The position numbers and the translations under genes are program-made. Positions 1 through 14,079 of a DNA stretch of 64,000 bases are shown here, one piece after another. The stretch is from Camillea tinctor (Eukaryota; Ascomycota; Sordariomycetes; Xylariales; Xylariaceae), in NCBI GenBank assembly GCA_022578605.1, contig MU394146.1, positions 62,001-126,000 of the forward strand. The letters are read 5' to 3'. Under the pieces are notes generated by a model that had not been told where the DNA came from, did no database searches, and was given only the letters and a program-made list of their open reading frames with translations. Position 1 is the stretch's first letter. The number at the start of each line of letters is the position of its first letter.

Positions 1-3000
1 TGCAGGTTCCTAGAATCCTGGGCATTACCGAATTAGCGTGAAGGCACAGAATCTAACGCAAGTTGGAAGCGTTGGATGTTTGTTTCGTATAAGAAGCCTC
101 CGGGTGAGATAGGTTAGAAGCTGCATATGATCTTGCCAGAAAAAACCCCCGAAGACGATTATACGATAAACCCTATTCATATCATTCAGAGCCTAAGGAG
201 AAGTGAATTACAGAATTGTAGTGTATATGATAGGCTTTGAGTTAGCAAGGGAAGACAGCCACCCCCCATGGAACGTTGTCGGTGTTAATGACCAGCGCAC
301 CTGCAAAGTAAGCGAATTTACAAAAGGGGGATAAATACCATCTTGGGAATAGATGGGGACTCTCGCTCCTTCGCAACGCTATGAGACAGCGTAGGTAAAT
401 CATATACGACTGATTAACCTAAACGCCTATTGAAACTCCCTTAAGTTACGCCGTATTTTACGACTGGTGAATGGTCCGGTTTTTTTGTTGATAGGTCGCT
501 TGGAATTCCTTGAATCGGGAGTTTAAAAAAATTTCCTTAGGATGTCGTATATCCTTAAACGGAAGCAAAACCTCAATTTTCGTGGATGACGTTGCCTATC
601 TCCACGGTTGCATCGAGCAACTTAGATAGAAAGGGAGCCCAAGTTGATCTCGCCAGATACGTTGCGCTTTCGGCCGTAAAAAAACGATCACTGCATATTA
701 TATAACTCGATATTATTATGCAGCAGAGACCAGCAGGTAAGGTAAGGTAGGCAGCGGAGCAAGCGGCCGAATTCTGAGGATAAAAGCATAGTGGTTTACC
801 GCTCCGTAAAGAGATTTGTTGCCTCATCCTACTTCTTTCCTACTTGCCTCGTGCTTGGGCGATGGGGAGGGGGGAAGGGGGGAAGGTTTCGGACACTTTC
901 TCTTGAAGAAAATAGCCCTTAATCATATGGTGTTGTAGATTGAGTACCAACTAGTCTTACTAACGCCGACACAACCTTGACGCTGTCAGACGGTGAGCTG
1001 GCGATCTCGTGGCACGAGTCCGCTTCCCCATGATTGGCCTGGTCCAACATCTAGTATGGCGCATATGGCCTATGTAAACGAGATAGGCATTTGTACGACG
1101 TTGTGCAAGAAGCTTGTCAGCCATTCGGCCAGGGTATTTGGCTGCATATTTAGTAGTTGTATGTGTATGTATGTATGTAAGTCTGTAGTGTACAGAACCT
1201 CCGGTCGAAGTCGTACCAACCAGCCGTGTAATGGATAATATCTGTATCGAGGTACCCTTTGAAGGATCCGAATGATTTGGTAAGATGCCAATTAGGTAAT
1301 ATCAGGCGATGGCGGTCACTGAATTGCATGTTTGTTGGAGGGCTTAACAAGGCTCAGTGCCGCCTCCTATACACATAAGTAATAGATGATAATAGGTAAG
1401 CATTGGCAAGGTTAGCTGACGCTAGCCATCATCTCATCGTCGCTCTCATCATTATCACCAGTTCATAGTTAGTAGTAGGCTGTAGGTGGTTAGTCGTATT
1501 GTTACCGTCACCATGATCATAATCAGCAGCAGTAGTGGCAGTAGCAGTACAGGAGAAGCAAGACTAGTGGTGGCCTGACGGTGATAGAATCATACAAAAC
1601 TTGTATGTCTGTCTGTATGTCTGTCTGCCCTGCCTGCCTTGTCGCATTTAGAAAAGACCCGCAATGGGAAAAAAGACGCGACTCAAAACAATTTGGAAGT
1701 ATCACCGGCTTGCTACCTCTGTAGCCTTAACCCACCCCCCGGTCCTCGATCGACAAAGATTACTAAAACACTATGTGTGAGACCTTTCCAACAGCAGCCG
1801 TGTTGGTGGTAGCTGTCGGCACACGGCGTACATAACATGCATAGCATGCACAATAGTAACTGGAAGGTGATGTGAGCTTCCAACAGTGCCAAGCAACGAA
1901 ACGAAATCCCCACCAGCCGATGGCGGCAGCGGACACACACGCCAAGGATGCAAGGGTCTGGTGAAGTGCGTGGCTGCAGTCCATCTCGATTTCTCAACTT
2001 GTTAGTTGCAGCGGATGGGACGGGCGCCTCCTTGAAGAGGAGGAGGAAGTGGGAAGGGGGAAGGGGGAAGTGGAGGGAAGGAGGAGAGTTTTCCGGGGAC
2101 TACTTGGTGTTTTTCTTTGGGGGTTTGGTTTTTTTTCTTTGGTGTTTCTTTTGTAAAAAGTACAGGTGGATTTTGGAGATAAGGGATGAAGGAGAGAGAG
2201 CCAAGGAAGAAGTTGTTACCCCCCTTTTCCCCCTCCTAAACATGATTATTTACCTACATTAGTATTCATCAATCATTATTCTTATTCTTATAACATATGC
2301 TTTAGATATATCAATATCTTTCTTTTAGGATTTCCGAATCTATAACCTTTAAATGGTGTAAGAAGCTAGAAAATATAAAATTGAGTTTAGAATTGAGTAT
2401 CATAAGGAAACAAACCGAGACAGGAGGGGAAAAAAAAAGAAAAATAGAGTAGCAGCTAGAGAAGTGTGTGTGTGTATGTGTAGTGCATGTGCGCGCGCGT
2501 GTGTAAAACGACGATGAGTGTGATAAGACCGGGTAGGTAGATTTATCCACAGCTATCTCCGTACAAAAGTATTTCTTTCATAGGTTACGCTAGGTTCCTA
2601 TGCATCCATAAAAAAAAGTTCGGGCGGCTTAACTAACTGATTACTAACCTGACACGCAACACTCTCACACGTGACTTCGATATAGCCTAATGTTCCGTTT
2701 TAGATCAAATATTCCGTAAGCAGACTCGCACACATACTGACTTACTTAACCCAGCAGCCCAGTAGGTCAGCAAGTGCCGCAGACGGGCTTAATCACACCG
2801 TTATATAATTTACCTGCCAAGCATGCAAACTCCAAAATCAGAAACTCCGAAGACCGAAAGTACCTACTCCTCTAGGCTGGGTTTCATCCTTTTCAAGTTA
2901 GTACGGAATACCCTTTTGACAAATAATTTCCGTTCTAGTGCTGTGGAGGTGCTTGTTGGTCAATCAGATCACGTCATGAATGATCCCGAGCCCTTTATTT

Positions 3001-6000
3001 TATTTCATTTTATTTATTTTTATTAATATTTCCCTCCCTTCCTATTTTTCTTTGTTGCATAGGACCCATTCTTTTTCTGTGTTTTTCTTTTCCGGCTTAT
3101 TTACAAAATTCCCTGCTGCTTCCATCTTATCCAATCGAGTATAAACCTTGGTACATCGTTGTACGTATACTTTAGTAAGGCTAAATCATGGCTTGTTCTT
3201 ATTTGGTAAGCGAGTGAGAGATACTGTATATACACACCATAGGTACTTAGGTAAGTAGGCTGGTAGGTTGAAATAAAATAATAAAAATCAGGTCAGTTTT
3301 AGGGGAAAGACACTCTGTGCAATGTATTACCAGGCTAATCCGCCGCTAGCAACCAGCTGTGTTCGAAACAAAGAAGTCTCAGGCATTGTGGGAAAATACT
3401 GTAAGTAAGTAAGTAGGTTAGTAAGTAGGAATGTGGTCATTCTCGAGGGGGGAGAAACAACCGCGACCAGCTCAAACCAAACCGATGAGCCACAATGTAA
3501 CAGGCGGCCCGTCTACCAACAGGATAAGAGGGAGCACTGACACCAAAAAGTTGAGTGGCATTGCATCACACACTCGGGTATATTTGAAGCAATCCCTGCT
3601 GGTATGGCGTCAAGCGGAAGATGTAATGTAGGAAGGGGAAGGATAGGCTTCTCTCCCACGTTATTATATCAGATCCTACCTAGCATAGGTTGTTCATTAG
3701 GTAAGTGGCATGAAATTTTTGTCAAGGTCAATTTGTATACTACCTAGGCTGCTAGGTTATCTACTTACCCACCAGACCTGCTGCATGCTGTAGCAATATC
3801 AATTTTATAATCAAAGCTGTATGCCGTACCTATGATGTAGGTTAGGTCGTAGATAGTAATCAATTATGCTTGCCCAATAGACGGACGTAGCAGGTACCAC
3901 TGCACGACGTACTAAGCCGAGAAAGTACCCGAATAGCGCGAGCAAGACGTGAATCCGCAACCCCATTTTACACTAGACTAAGCTAACTGACTAACACACA
4001 TAATATATATATGTAAGTAGGTGGTACTTGAGGTACAAGGTCGATATTGACAGTTCGGTGGGATAATTAATAGTCTTTCTTACCTAATGTATAAGCTGCT
4101 AGGTTAGTAGCCTGCTTGCCTGCCTGCCTAGGCACTTAATCTCAAGGCTGCCACTCCCAGATAATGTAATCCAAATGTATGTAGTGTAGCGAAAAAGGAA
4201 AGAAGGTAGAAAAAAGACCAGTAACGATTTGCTTTTTGTACCTGCCTACATGACGATGACTTACTGCTACTTCGGGTAGCAATTTGCAAAACTGAGGGTC
4301 GTACAAAGCTAACGAAACCAATCGTCATTGCCCTTTGTCACTACAAGTCACTCGCTCTCATTCACCAGGTTTTTTTTACATCCATTTTTTCTTTTTTTTC
4401 TTTTCCCTTTTTCTGTTACGTTCCGTAGTGTAAGTTCATTCCCCTCACTCTGTCCGCCTCTTCTTTTTAGTGTCTTTTTTTTTTTATAACTCTTTTTTCT
4501 TTTCTCCCTGTCTTCCCTGTCGGCATTTCCAAGAAAAAAAAAGCCCGTCGCACAAAGCGCCACCTTCTTATTCTATTCTATTTTTTTCTCTCTTTTTTTT
4601 TTTTACGGGTTTACGGGTTTTGCGCACGCAAAGGAATCGGCGCAGCCTAAGCAGTTAGATCCACATTCCCATATCCCATATTTCACTCCCTCCGCTAAAT
4701 TGCTGACAAACCCGCTCGACCTCTCCTTTAGTCTCTTGCAACCTACCGGATTCTACCAACCACAACCACATCCAATACTATTACCACCACCTTACCTACT
4801 ACAGCAGCACTATTACAAGCCCAGATACACACTTACATACCCGTTACATATTGACTTACACACATGTTCTAGTAGTCTTCGGACCTCTCGGGCAACTTAT
4901 TGACCCAAAAGTACCTCACTTTTACTTTCAAGTTACAATTCGGACCTGCTAAACGACCTATGCATCAGCCACGATATTCAGGTCCGATAAGCATATTTTG
5001 CCCTCTTTTTTTTTTCTCCCTCTTTTTCTTTTTGTCCTTGGTATTTTCCTCCACTAATCTACCAAACCAACCTAACCTAACCTGACCTGACCTAACCTTT
5101 ATCTACGACATACATGCGGATATCCATTCCCATTCCACAAATACATAGACATACCAATACATCATACTCCTCTCCCACCCACCATCCCTCCCAGCCTACC
5201 GACGACTTAAGTGGGATTTATTTTTTTATTCACCTTCCGAGAAAGTTTGGCTGGTTAACTAGGTTCTTTTTTTTTTTACTCCTACCTACCTGCCTAGCTG
5301 ATTCATTTATTACGATAAACCCACGATCACGTGGGGTTATTATATCATTGGTTCCCGTACTGTCAGCACCTTCATCTGACACGAGGTCAATCCAGGTCAG
5401 GGAAAGTTTAAAAAATAAAAAAGAGTGCAACTCTTATCAATTAGGTTCAACAGGACTGCCGAGAGAAACCTACATTACATACACATACACATACACCTAG
5501 GACATACATACATACATACATACACATACGTACATCTATGATACATACATACAGACAGACAGACAGAGACCTACTACTACTACCATTACCATCACTATAC
5601 TAAGGTTACCGCATACTACCTTAGATCCCCCTTGTCGATCGACTTATTCCCCCATCACACTGCTGCTGCTGTGTCCACCCAAGATCTGGCAGGCCACACT
5701 CTACTGTTACTTCGTATGGTTTAAGCGACAGGTCAGGTCAGCAATTAACCATCCTGTTGTCTTGTCTATCCCAGCCACATCATTCAACTACACTAACTTT
5801 TTTGTACATGGTACATTCCCTGTGTCCAAGCTGTATCCAGGGCCCCAGTAGTTGGCGTTCTCAGCGGGTCCCGTAGCCCACTTGCTTTGCCATTCTTTCA
5901 GCCCCCTGCGGCGTTTGTCATCCTTTCTTCTGTTCCGAGCGGAACTTGGGAACGTGGTAGCTGGCTTGGCTTGGGGTTAAAAAGAAAAAAAAAAAAAAAA

Positions 6001-6217
6001 AAAAAAAAAAGCTCTGACCTGCGTTTAAGACGGTCGTTTTCACTCCTGGGTCTTGTTTAAAAAAAAAACCAAAAAACCCCGACCAGGAAAAAAAGAAAAG
6101 AAAAGGCCGTGCCGACCTACCGTATTGCGCCTGGTTTCGCACTACATAATCACCCCCTTCACCACCTGCGAAAAAAAATGAAAGTAGCGGGTTGATGCTG
6201 ACTCAGAAATCGTCAAA
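1..6217. other. Long intergenic region upstream of kapC
   Basis: No convincing gene is seen on either strand. Open frames here are short, overlap on both strands and translate to low-complexity or unstructured peptides. The DNA is rich in pyrimidine runs and simple repeats: TATG/TGTC tracts near 1160-1180 and 1600-1625, a CA/GC-alternating tract near 2465-2505, CATA and CAGA tracts at about 5500-5565, and a run of about 27 A near 5983-6010. The last 1-2 kb probably holds the kapC promoter and leader, but I cannot place a transcription start. Confidence 0.6.
5500..5566. repeat. CATA/CAGA microsatellite upstream of kapC
   Basis: Tandem ACAT units are followed by ACAG units, giving an uninterrupted simple repeat in the presumed leader or promoter of kapC. 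Such tracts are length-variable. No regulatory role can be shown from sequence alone. Confidence 0.8.
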
Positions 6218-7976
6218 ATGCAGAACAACACTAACTTTACTGGTGAGTCGCCGTCCCTTGTTAGCTTGATTGCTAGGGACATTTTTTCTGTCCCATCCAC
6301 CGTCGAAACTTCCAAGAGTACACTACAACTACACTACTCTGCTTTCCCTTCCTACGCCCGCCCCTCCCCCATTGCGCCGCAATTCCGCACCCTACGCAGC
6401 TAACGACAAGCTTCCCACACACCCCCCCTTCACCCCTTCCCCCTTCCCCTTCCCCTAGATGTGCTACTTAGTACCATGCTACCACCGTTGATTCCCTTTT
6501 CCCACACTATCATTTATATGTAATCATACATACCTCACCCTTGGGTTGCCAGAAGTTACTTTTGACGGCCTTGCGGATCGCGCTCCAGTTAAATGCTCGG
6601 CCATCTGCTCATCCTGTTCATTACCCAAGCACCCTTGTCAATTCCTTTTACATACATATTCGCCCGTGGTCCACCTCCCTCACTTCGGGGCTCCGACCTT
6701 TATAGCCCATTTATACTTCTTGCTTTTTTGATTTTATTTCCCCCCTTGTCCTTCAAAAACCCCTTTAGGTTCTTGTTGTAGGACATCTTTTTTTTCCTGA
6801 AAACTTCTTTCCTCGTTCATTAACTAACACAACAGCTGTTTCTCAGAAGATTCCGACTTGCGCGCCAAGTACGCTCAGGGAGCCAACTCGTTGAACCAGC
6901 TAGCGTCTACATCGGCTCTGCCTTCAACTGCTCCCGACGTTGCAATTCATCCAGCGCTGAAGCCCATACAGCACCCGCCGCAACCGCATGGATATTGCGA
7001 TTCTGGTGTGAATTCACAGTCGCATATCCATCCTCAGCTCAGGGCGCCGCCTAATTTTGTGCCGGTGCCGGATATGATGCAAAGGGCAGTGTCACCGCCG
7101 TCGGACGAGGCCGGTCCCGTTTCTACCTCTCCCACCTCCAGCATGGCTGCCCAAGGGCTATTAGGGCGTGAGCCTGATGATTCCGTAACCGATGGACGGA
7201 AAGCTAAGAGGGAATTGTCACAATCGAAGCGAGCTGCGCAGAACAGAGCTGCCCAGGTAAGTTTTTGAAACTCTCCATTCGTTCTAGAGGAGGCCAATCA
7301 CCGAAGGCTATGTGGTAGCACCACAAGGGAGCTTGCTGGTGCAATGACAAGCCGAGGACACATCTCCCTCCCTCCCCAGGCCTTCAACCCGGCACCGACT
7401 TTTGTGTGTTTGTGTATTTAGCAAAAACACATCCAAGCCGGCGGCTTGCGCTAGCTCCATTTACATATAACACACCGACGTCTAATTACGTAAACTGACC
7501 CCACCCCTTCCCAGCGTGCATTCCGTCAGCGTAAAGAGCATTACATCAAGAAGTTAGAGCAGCAGGTCCGCGAGTATGGGGAGATGGAACACAATTACAA
7601 GGCAATCCAGAACGACAACTATGCGCTGAGAGAGTATGTCATACAGCTTCAGTCCCGGTTACTAGATTTGCAGGTGGAATTGCCGCAACCTCCACCCAAT
7701 GTCAACATTACGCCCCCTGCTGCCGCCAGCAGTACTCGTCACCCTCACGCTAGTGCCCCGGTCGAGCCTGCGCCAACTAGTACTTCCGCTGGAACCTTGG
7801 CAGATGTCGCAGCAGCTGTTGCTGGCTTGAGAGCTCGGGAACCTTCTGCCGACGGAAGTTACTCGAAACCACCACCTTACAAGTCAGAGGCCCCCGAGGA
7901 ACCGCACCCCGGAGATGAGATACGCAGACAGTTGCATCAAGATCGGTTGCCGCCTCCCTCCTCGCTGCAGGCCTAG
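6218..7976 (+). CDS. kapC: KapC-type bZIP transcription factor (AP-1-like)
   Basis: Three exons are inferred: 6218-6242, 6847-7256 and 7515-7976, giving 298 aa. Exon 1 encodes only MQNNTNFT plus one base. Joining it across a 604-base intron (donor GTGAGT, acceptor CTCAG) gives an open frame into DSDLRAKYAQG. The basic region lies around residues 126-160. It carries QNRAAQRAFR with the N-x7-R spacing (Asn141, Arg149), split by intron 2, and is followed by a leucine-zipper heptad region to about residue 190. QNRAAQRAFR is typical of the Pap1/Yap1 group, and the text after the zipper (LREY, LQSRLLD) matches the fungal KapC subgroup as I remember it. The C-terminal third is Pro/Ala/Ser-rich and looks disordered. 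The role is nuclear DNA binding, probably in stress or developmental regulation (family inference). I see no Yap1-type cysteine-rich domain. Confidence 0.92.
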
Positions 7977-10900
7977 GAGGAACCCCCAGCAGGATCCGGG
8001 CGGTCGCCTGATTCCGCCTACTAGGGTCAGGATGGAGAAGAAGAAGAAGAAGAAGCAGATGAGGATGATGGAGAAGAAGTAGAAGCGGATGAATCAAGAC
8101 CATATGCAAGGCTGGTATATCCGAATTGAGCAGCTCTTTTTTTAAGAAAAAAAAAAGGTGCATAATAAGAGTGCAACAAAGCTAGACATTTGGACGTTAT
8201 AGGAGGAATGGGAACCATTTCATGGGAGACGGGAAAACAAAAAGGGACATACCAGAAGACAGGATGGGATGGGAGGATTACACCAAACGAGTCTCATTTT
8301 GCCCTTCGACGGCGTTATGGAATCGTCAAGAACTTGTGGAACTTCAATTTCGAGGGCGTTCCGGAGCATCATCATATTTTACCATGTTACTGTTGTTGTT
8401 GCTGCTGCTGCTGCTGTTGTTATTTATTGTGTCATTTGGAGTCCCCCCTTACTGTTTCTCCGAGCGTGAGAAGAAGACGTGGGGGACGGAAACGTGACGG
8501 TGCTACCAGTCGATATGCCGTCGAGGACCCGACCCATGTTTTTACAGTACTGAAATTTGTTTATTACATTTATTATATCCCCTGATTTGCTTTTTGATTA
8601 TTGTTGTGTTCACTTATTGATGTGGTGTCTTTGTGTGTTCGCATTAATCAAATTCCAAGTTCCTCCTTCGTATTAAGAGATCCTCCTAGTGGGGAGGGGG
8701 AAAGGGGACTAGAAGAAGCAGAAGAAGAGGGGACCGAGAAGCGTGACGTGACGACAGGCATTGATTGATTCTAGCTTAGGTAAGTTGCCCTTTTCCCCCC
8801 TTCCTTTTGTCTTCACACATCAACGCAATACTGACAATTGGAGAACGAAACGGGTTGGAGGCTTATCTATTATTGGGTAATCATTTGGTTGCCTGATAAC
8901 ATGGGCTATGGACCGACCTACTTATTTAATTTTATCGGGCAGTCGGGTAGGTAATGTGCAGCCTAGGTTCGGGAAGGCCTATGTGTGGATGTAGGTTATG
9001 CATGTCAAATAAGTATTAGGTATATATCAACACACATAATTAGGTAAGGTATGGTGAGGTAAACGAACCACATTTTGGTATGTATGTATTATCATATGTT
9101 CCACTTCTATTTCTCTTTTTCGCGCGCACGCGTGGTTCGTATTCCTATGAACCCGATCTACCGTGCTGTGATAAAGTTCCCATGAAGGGGGGGGGTTATG
9201 GGTAAACTAAGTAAGCTGACTAACTGGATATATACAAGGCAGAAGTATGTTATGTATAGGTATTTTTTTTTATTGAAACGTATAGTAATGCCTCGGAAAA
9301 ACAAAAAAGTAATTAACCCATCCATTATTCTACTTCTCAATGCCAATGAAACGGGGTTGAAGGGAGAGTCCCCACTTGATGACAGAGGAATTTAGATGGA
9401 AAAGCGCAGGCTTGTGACGCTTTTTCTTGCGCTATGGAAGTGGAACTAAACCTATTTATTAGTTAGCTTTTAGGTTAGGTCAGCTAGGTATTTTACCTAA
9501 TCTTTGTCAAATGCCAATATCAGAAAGAGGATTTACAGGTTATAGATCAATTTTGGGGGGATGGAGAGGGAATCGGTAAAACATGGTTTGGTTTGGTTTG
9601 GTTGGGTTATGGTAAGATGGTCTCGGGCAGGGTTGCGTGGGTGATGTAATTCGGTCAGTCTATTTCCACATGCCAATGGATATGAGGTTCCTGACTAATC
9701 ACTTTGCCTGACTACACTGCTATTAGTGTAGAGAGGCAGGTTTATACACTTTACGTATCAATATACCCCCTACCGACTTGTCCGTACTCTGCTCTGCCAT
9801 ACCCTTTCCCAGGACCTGAATCTCCTCCTTCAGCCTCGTCCCTTTCGCCTCCTTAGGAGACGTAGGTATCTAAAGGCATGAGTATTGTTCTAAAGCTTTA
9901 GTTACCCCGTCCACAGAGGAGAGAGGATTAGTTACGAAAGCACCAAAGAGGGAAAAGAAACTTTCAATTCCTCATAAGCGAACAAATATGTAATTTATAC
10001 CTAAGTAAATAGATATTTTTGCTTTTCAAACGATGTTTATTCTCATGTATGGCTTTGTCCGGATTGATATCTATTACTTCTTCTCTCCCTATCACCTCTC
10101 CTCTCCCGTCAAACCCATTCCCCGAAACAAGATTCACTCAAGCTACTACTATCCACGTACCCACGCACATATCACCTTCTAGCTCGTAACACTCATATTC
10201 CATTCCATGACATTTTCTTGTAACCGTAGCTCAATTAGAAGAAGGGAAAAAGATACGGAAAATAAAAACCAGGTCAAGGGAGAGGAGGGGGAGCGAGGAG
10301 GGGCTATGGGAATCAACCTAAAACAGATGATTTGCTTTTTTCCCTTCTCCTTTCACCGTTTGTTTGCTTCATGGTAGAGAGAGAGAGAAAGCAGCCCCCC
10401 AATGATTTGCAAGGCAAACAGATTGATTGGTCTCCATTCAACTGCCTTTCTCTAGTTGTATATCCCATACCCCCCCTTCCCGTTGTGCCTCCCCTTCCCA
10501 CCCGCAATCATATGCTTGTGGGCCTTTCACCACTTATCAAGCATATAGCAACCTTGCCTTTTTTTCTCTATTTTCCTTTTTGATGTCGTTTGCCCTAAAT
10601 GAGTACGTCTCTTACCCTTAAACAGATATGTTTCATTTATCTGTTTCCTCTTCCGAGTTTCTCTATTTAGACTTGTGCGGGGATGGGAATAAAAAGAAGG
10701 GGGTGTTGGGATCGGTGATCAAGAATTCGGGATTTCGGGTCAATAGGAAACCCACAAAAAACAAACGGATGCGGTAACGTGAAGTGGGAGGATTGGAACG
10801 GGAAAAAGAGTAATAGTAGGCACACCCGGCAAGTACAGAGATACAAGAGCGATAGAGAGAGGGAAGCCGTTTGTGAGACGAAACTAAAATAGAGATAGTT

Positions 10901-11584
10901 GACTAGGGGTACGAGTTGCCCATATCGTGTTCCTAGATATCCCAAAAATGCAAAGTCAGCAAGCGGCATTCGTCATCATCAAACATGTAAGTTTCACGCT
11001 TGGGTGTGTGTGGAGCAAAAAAAGAAAAAAAGAAAGGGAAGTGGAAGGGAATAAAAGAAATATGGGGAGACGATGATGAATCATCAGGGAAAAGGGAACA
11101 TAGCTCATCCCGTTAGCCTCGTGAGACCAACACCCCACATGCAGAGCTCTTATAACCGCGGTTACACCCCGATTCACTCTGTACCGACTGACTCGTGCGT
11201 GAGCGCGTGGTTAGCTGATGTAGGGGAGTGACCCTGCCGATCCCATCTCCGATTTGCCCCACGTCGGAGCAACGCTATTACCATAGCTCGATATCTAGAT
11301 TCAATATAGATGGAGCCTAGGACCATGCCATCCAAAAAAAAGTCTCCTAGCCCATCATGGTTTAGGCCTTGCCAAATTTCCCGGAAGGGGAAATAAGAGA
11401 ATACCTCTTGGTCAGTGGAACTAACACCGATCAGGGGTCACACACCACTAGGTAAGTAGGAAGAGGGATATGCTGCTGGGTAAGGTAGATCGAAGCGCTG
11501 GCTGACTAATAAGCCGGGTATAGCACGCCATGTGCCATGTGAGCAGGCGAATGGCCTGGTCAGGAGTTCGTTGACCCAGCCAGA
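7977..11584. other. Intergenic region between kapC and ARP5
   Basis: The 3' flanks of convergent kapC and ARP5 lie here. A TGT/TGC trinucleotide tract at about 8386-8420 and an AAG/GAT-rich tract at 8035-8080 are probably in the kapC 3' UTR. A TTTGG repeat occurs near 9585-9605. Open frames are short and low in complexity, and no gene is supported. Confidence 0.6.
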
Positions 11585-14079
11585 CTAAGCGGCCGGGTGG
11601 ATTTGCTAACGTAATACCGGACAAAAAAAAGGGGAAAGATGAAGGGCAAAAAAGAAAAAGAAAAAGAAAAAAGAAAAAAGAGGAGCGAAACCAAATTCCT
11701 TACCTTTAGGTAATCTTGACCTTTCTCCTGAAATTCGGCTCTTGTAACAGTGGCAGCTTTCCAGCTTGGAGTACCCACCCACTCCGCAGCGCCCCGCCAC
11801 GCGTCCAACAGAGCATCGCTGGCTCTACGAATGTTGAGCGGTGCGTCGGCAGGGAGCAAGGGAGTAAGGCCCTGTCGTAGGCGGTCGTCAAAACCTTGGA
11901 ATAGAGTGTTGCCTCCGGTGAGAAAGATGTCGCGTAGGAAATCGTCGCGGTTCACCCCCGCAAGGCCGACTAGTCGTTGAGTTAGTATATCGCCGGCAAT
12001 CTCAACCAGCCCGGCCTGATCCACTCCGGCAATCGACGGCTGGAAAACGACCTCCGGCACTCGTATGCGCTCGACGTTGAGATGGATCTGATGTATCTCG
12101 GCTTGTGAAGCGGCATCGAAAGGGCGCGGTCCGCGTAGAAATGCGTGTAGCAGACTCTTATTCCAATCATTTTGTGCCTCCCATGTGTGCTCGTGTGTAA
12201 ACGATGGATCGTAGCGAAGGAGATCTTCCTCGAGCATTTTCAGATTGCCCATGAGGTCCTCTTCTCCCTCTTCATCATCGCTACCACCCTCACCCACCGC
12301 AATTTGCCGATAGACACCCCAGTCGTCATCATTGGCACCGAAATTATCGTCATCGCCACCACGCCGGCGTTTGCCTCTTGGATTGTCTGACGCTAAATTC
12401 GCGATCGACTTCATGCGAATCTGAGAGGCCAGAGACTTGCGATTCCCAAGGTCGGCCTTGAGGCGGTCCCGCTCCTTCATTCTCTGTAGGGTATTCTCAC
12501 GGGCTACTCGCTTCTCCTCTAACCACCCCTCGAGGTCATTCTCCCGTCGTTCTCTGTCAAGTCTCTCTTCTTCGGCAACCCGTGCCTTTTCTGCTTCCTT
12601 CTCGGCCCTTGCTCGTGCTCGTGCTTCGTGATTCGACTTCAAAAGTCGTTGATGCCTCTTTGCCTTTAAGCCTGCATCGTCTAGCTGGTCATCAGGTACT
12701 TCCAAAAGGCTGAAATCGGGCGCTTCTTGTTCTTCCTCCGGATCACCTCCCACGTCTTTCGTGCGCGCACGCTTGATGGATTTCTCGAGTTCTTTGATGG
12801 TGCGTTCGAGATGCGCTTCGTCCTTGAGGTCATCCGAGTCTAGAAGGCGCTTGGTGTCCTTCTTATTCGCATCATTGATCTTCTCCTGAAGCTTCTTGAA
12901 ATACTCCAGTTCCTGCTCTTTCCGCATCAGCTTGTCCAATCGCATCTTTGCCGCCTGTTCTTGTAACCGCCGGCCACTCTCTTTCTTCCTCTCTGCTATG
13001 CGGGCCAATTCTTCCTCGCTCTTCTGAATTATCACTTCTTCGGTGTATGGGTACTGTATTACGATATCGCGGTCCTCAAGACCTGTCCAATCCAAGTATG
13101 ATCGTAGTTCGTCATCGTACGACTTAGAGACATAGCAATGGTCCCGTAGCATGTGCTCGGCCTGGGAGGCATTCAGCTTGCCAGGGAACGATGGGTATTT
13201 GAGTCGGATCAGCTTGAGGAGGTACTCTGCTGCATGCCACCCGCCCCAGTTCAGCCGGATAGCCTGTGCCAGCACAGCCTTGGAGTTGAAGACGGGTATG
13301 ACATGTGTAGAGCTGTATGAAGACGATATGACCAACCCAGTCTGGCCCTTGTTGTATCGGTACGAGAAGAGGGAGTCGATGCCAATGGCAAGGGAGGGCG
13401 CCTGGTAGCATTCGAAGATGATCTCGTTCATAGCTATATGTTATATCATGTCAGTGGTTAGTAACAACTAGATGAAGCAAGAATTGGGCAACGTACACTT
13501 GCGCGAGTAGGGGAGATTCGCTACAGTTTCGGTCATGACAATAGGCACATCAATTGCCCCGTCGGCTTCATTCATACCAAGCTTGAGGAAAGTCCAGTCT
13601 AGCACATGCTCCTCCACATCCCAGTTGCTGACAATGCCGGTACCAGCCTCGAAGGCATTCCTTATATGACCCCTCGCTGTAGTGTCGGCATAGCAGTCTG
13701 TACCTGCAAAAGAATATGTCTTGCCTAGTTTTCGGTCTCGGTACTTGGCCATAATAGGTGGTATAACTAATCGCGGTTTCGACTCGAACGACCAACCAGC
13801 TCGGACAGCAGATGAGCCTACCATGGATAATTATATTATTAGTACGAGCTATGAATCGAGATTGCCGGAGTTGGAGGGCAGATTTCCCATACCATTATCA
13901 ATGACAATGGCAGCGCTGCCATCGGTCTGTGCTAGAGCCTTCTCGCGACCGTCGGACTGAGGAGTGACAAATTTATCAAACTTGTTCTCCTTGACATTGA
14001 ATATCTTGGCTGGAGGGTATGTCTTTGCCTCTCGCATAGGCAAGGGAGGTATAGAATTGTCGATCGCAGAGGGCGCCAT
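11585..14079 (-). CDS. ARP5: Actin-related protein 5, INO80 complex subunit
   Basis: Arp5 is a nuclear actin-fold subunit of the INO80 chromatin remodeller and works as a module with Ies6. Exons on the minus strand are 14079-13893, 13817-13497, 13433-11704 and, tentatively, 11605-11585, giving about 752 aa. The actin-fold start AIVIDNGSSAVRAGW appears when exons 1 and 2 are joined. SRKSMNEIIFECY spans exons 2 and 3. A long charged coiled coil (about residues 310-540) interrupts the actin fold, as expected for Arp5. The fold resumes with LTGGNTLFQGF and AWRGAAEW. I chose the ATG at 14079 (MAPSAIDNS). An in-frame ATG at 14211 would add a Pro/Ser/Thr-only leader. The last exon is uncertain: the frame ends at a clear GTAAGG donor after YLK, and the 21-base exon given here is only the best local candidate. 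Confidence 0.93.

Noticed and set aside
1713..2262. Overlapping open frames on both strands near the left end
   Set aside because: They are short, overlap antisense, and translate to Cys/Leu- or Arg/Gly/Phe-biased peptides without motifs or plausible splice partners.
5060..5100. Telomere-like CCTAAC/CCTGAC repeats
   Set aside because: The units are irregular and do not match CCCTAA; this is a short simple repeat, not an interstitial telomere.
8190..8585. 131-codon frame with a poly-Cys run after kapC
   Set aside because: The Cys run is a TGT/TGC microsatellite read in one frame, probably in the kapC 3' UTR.
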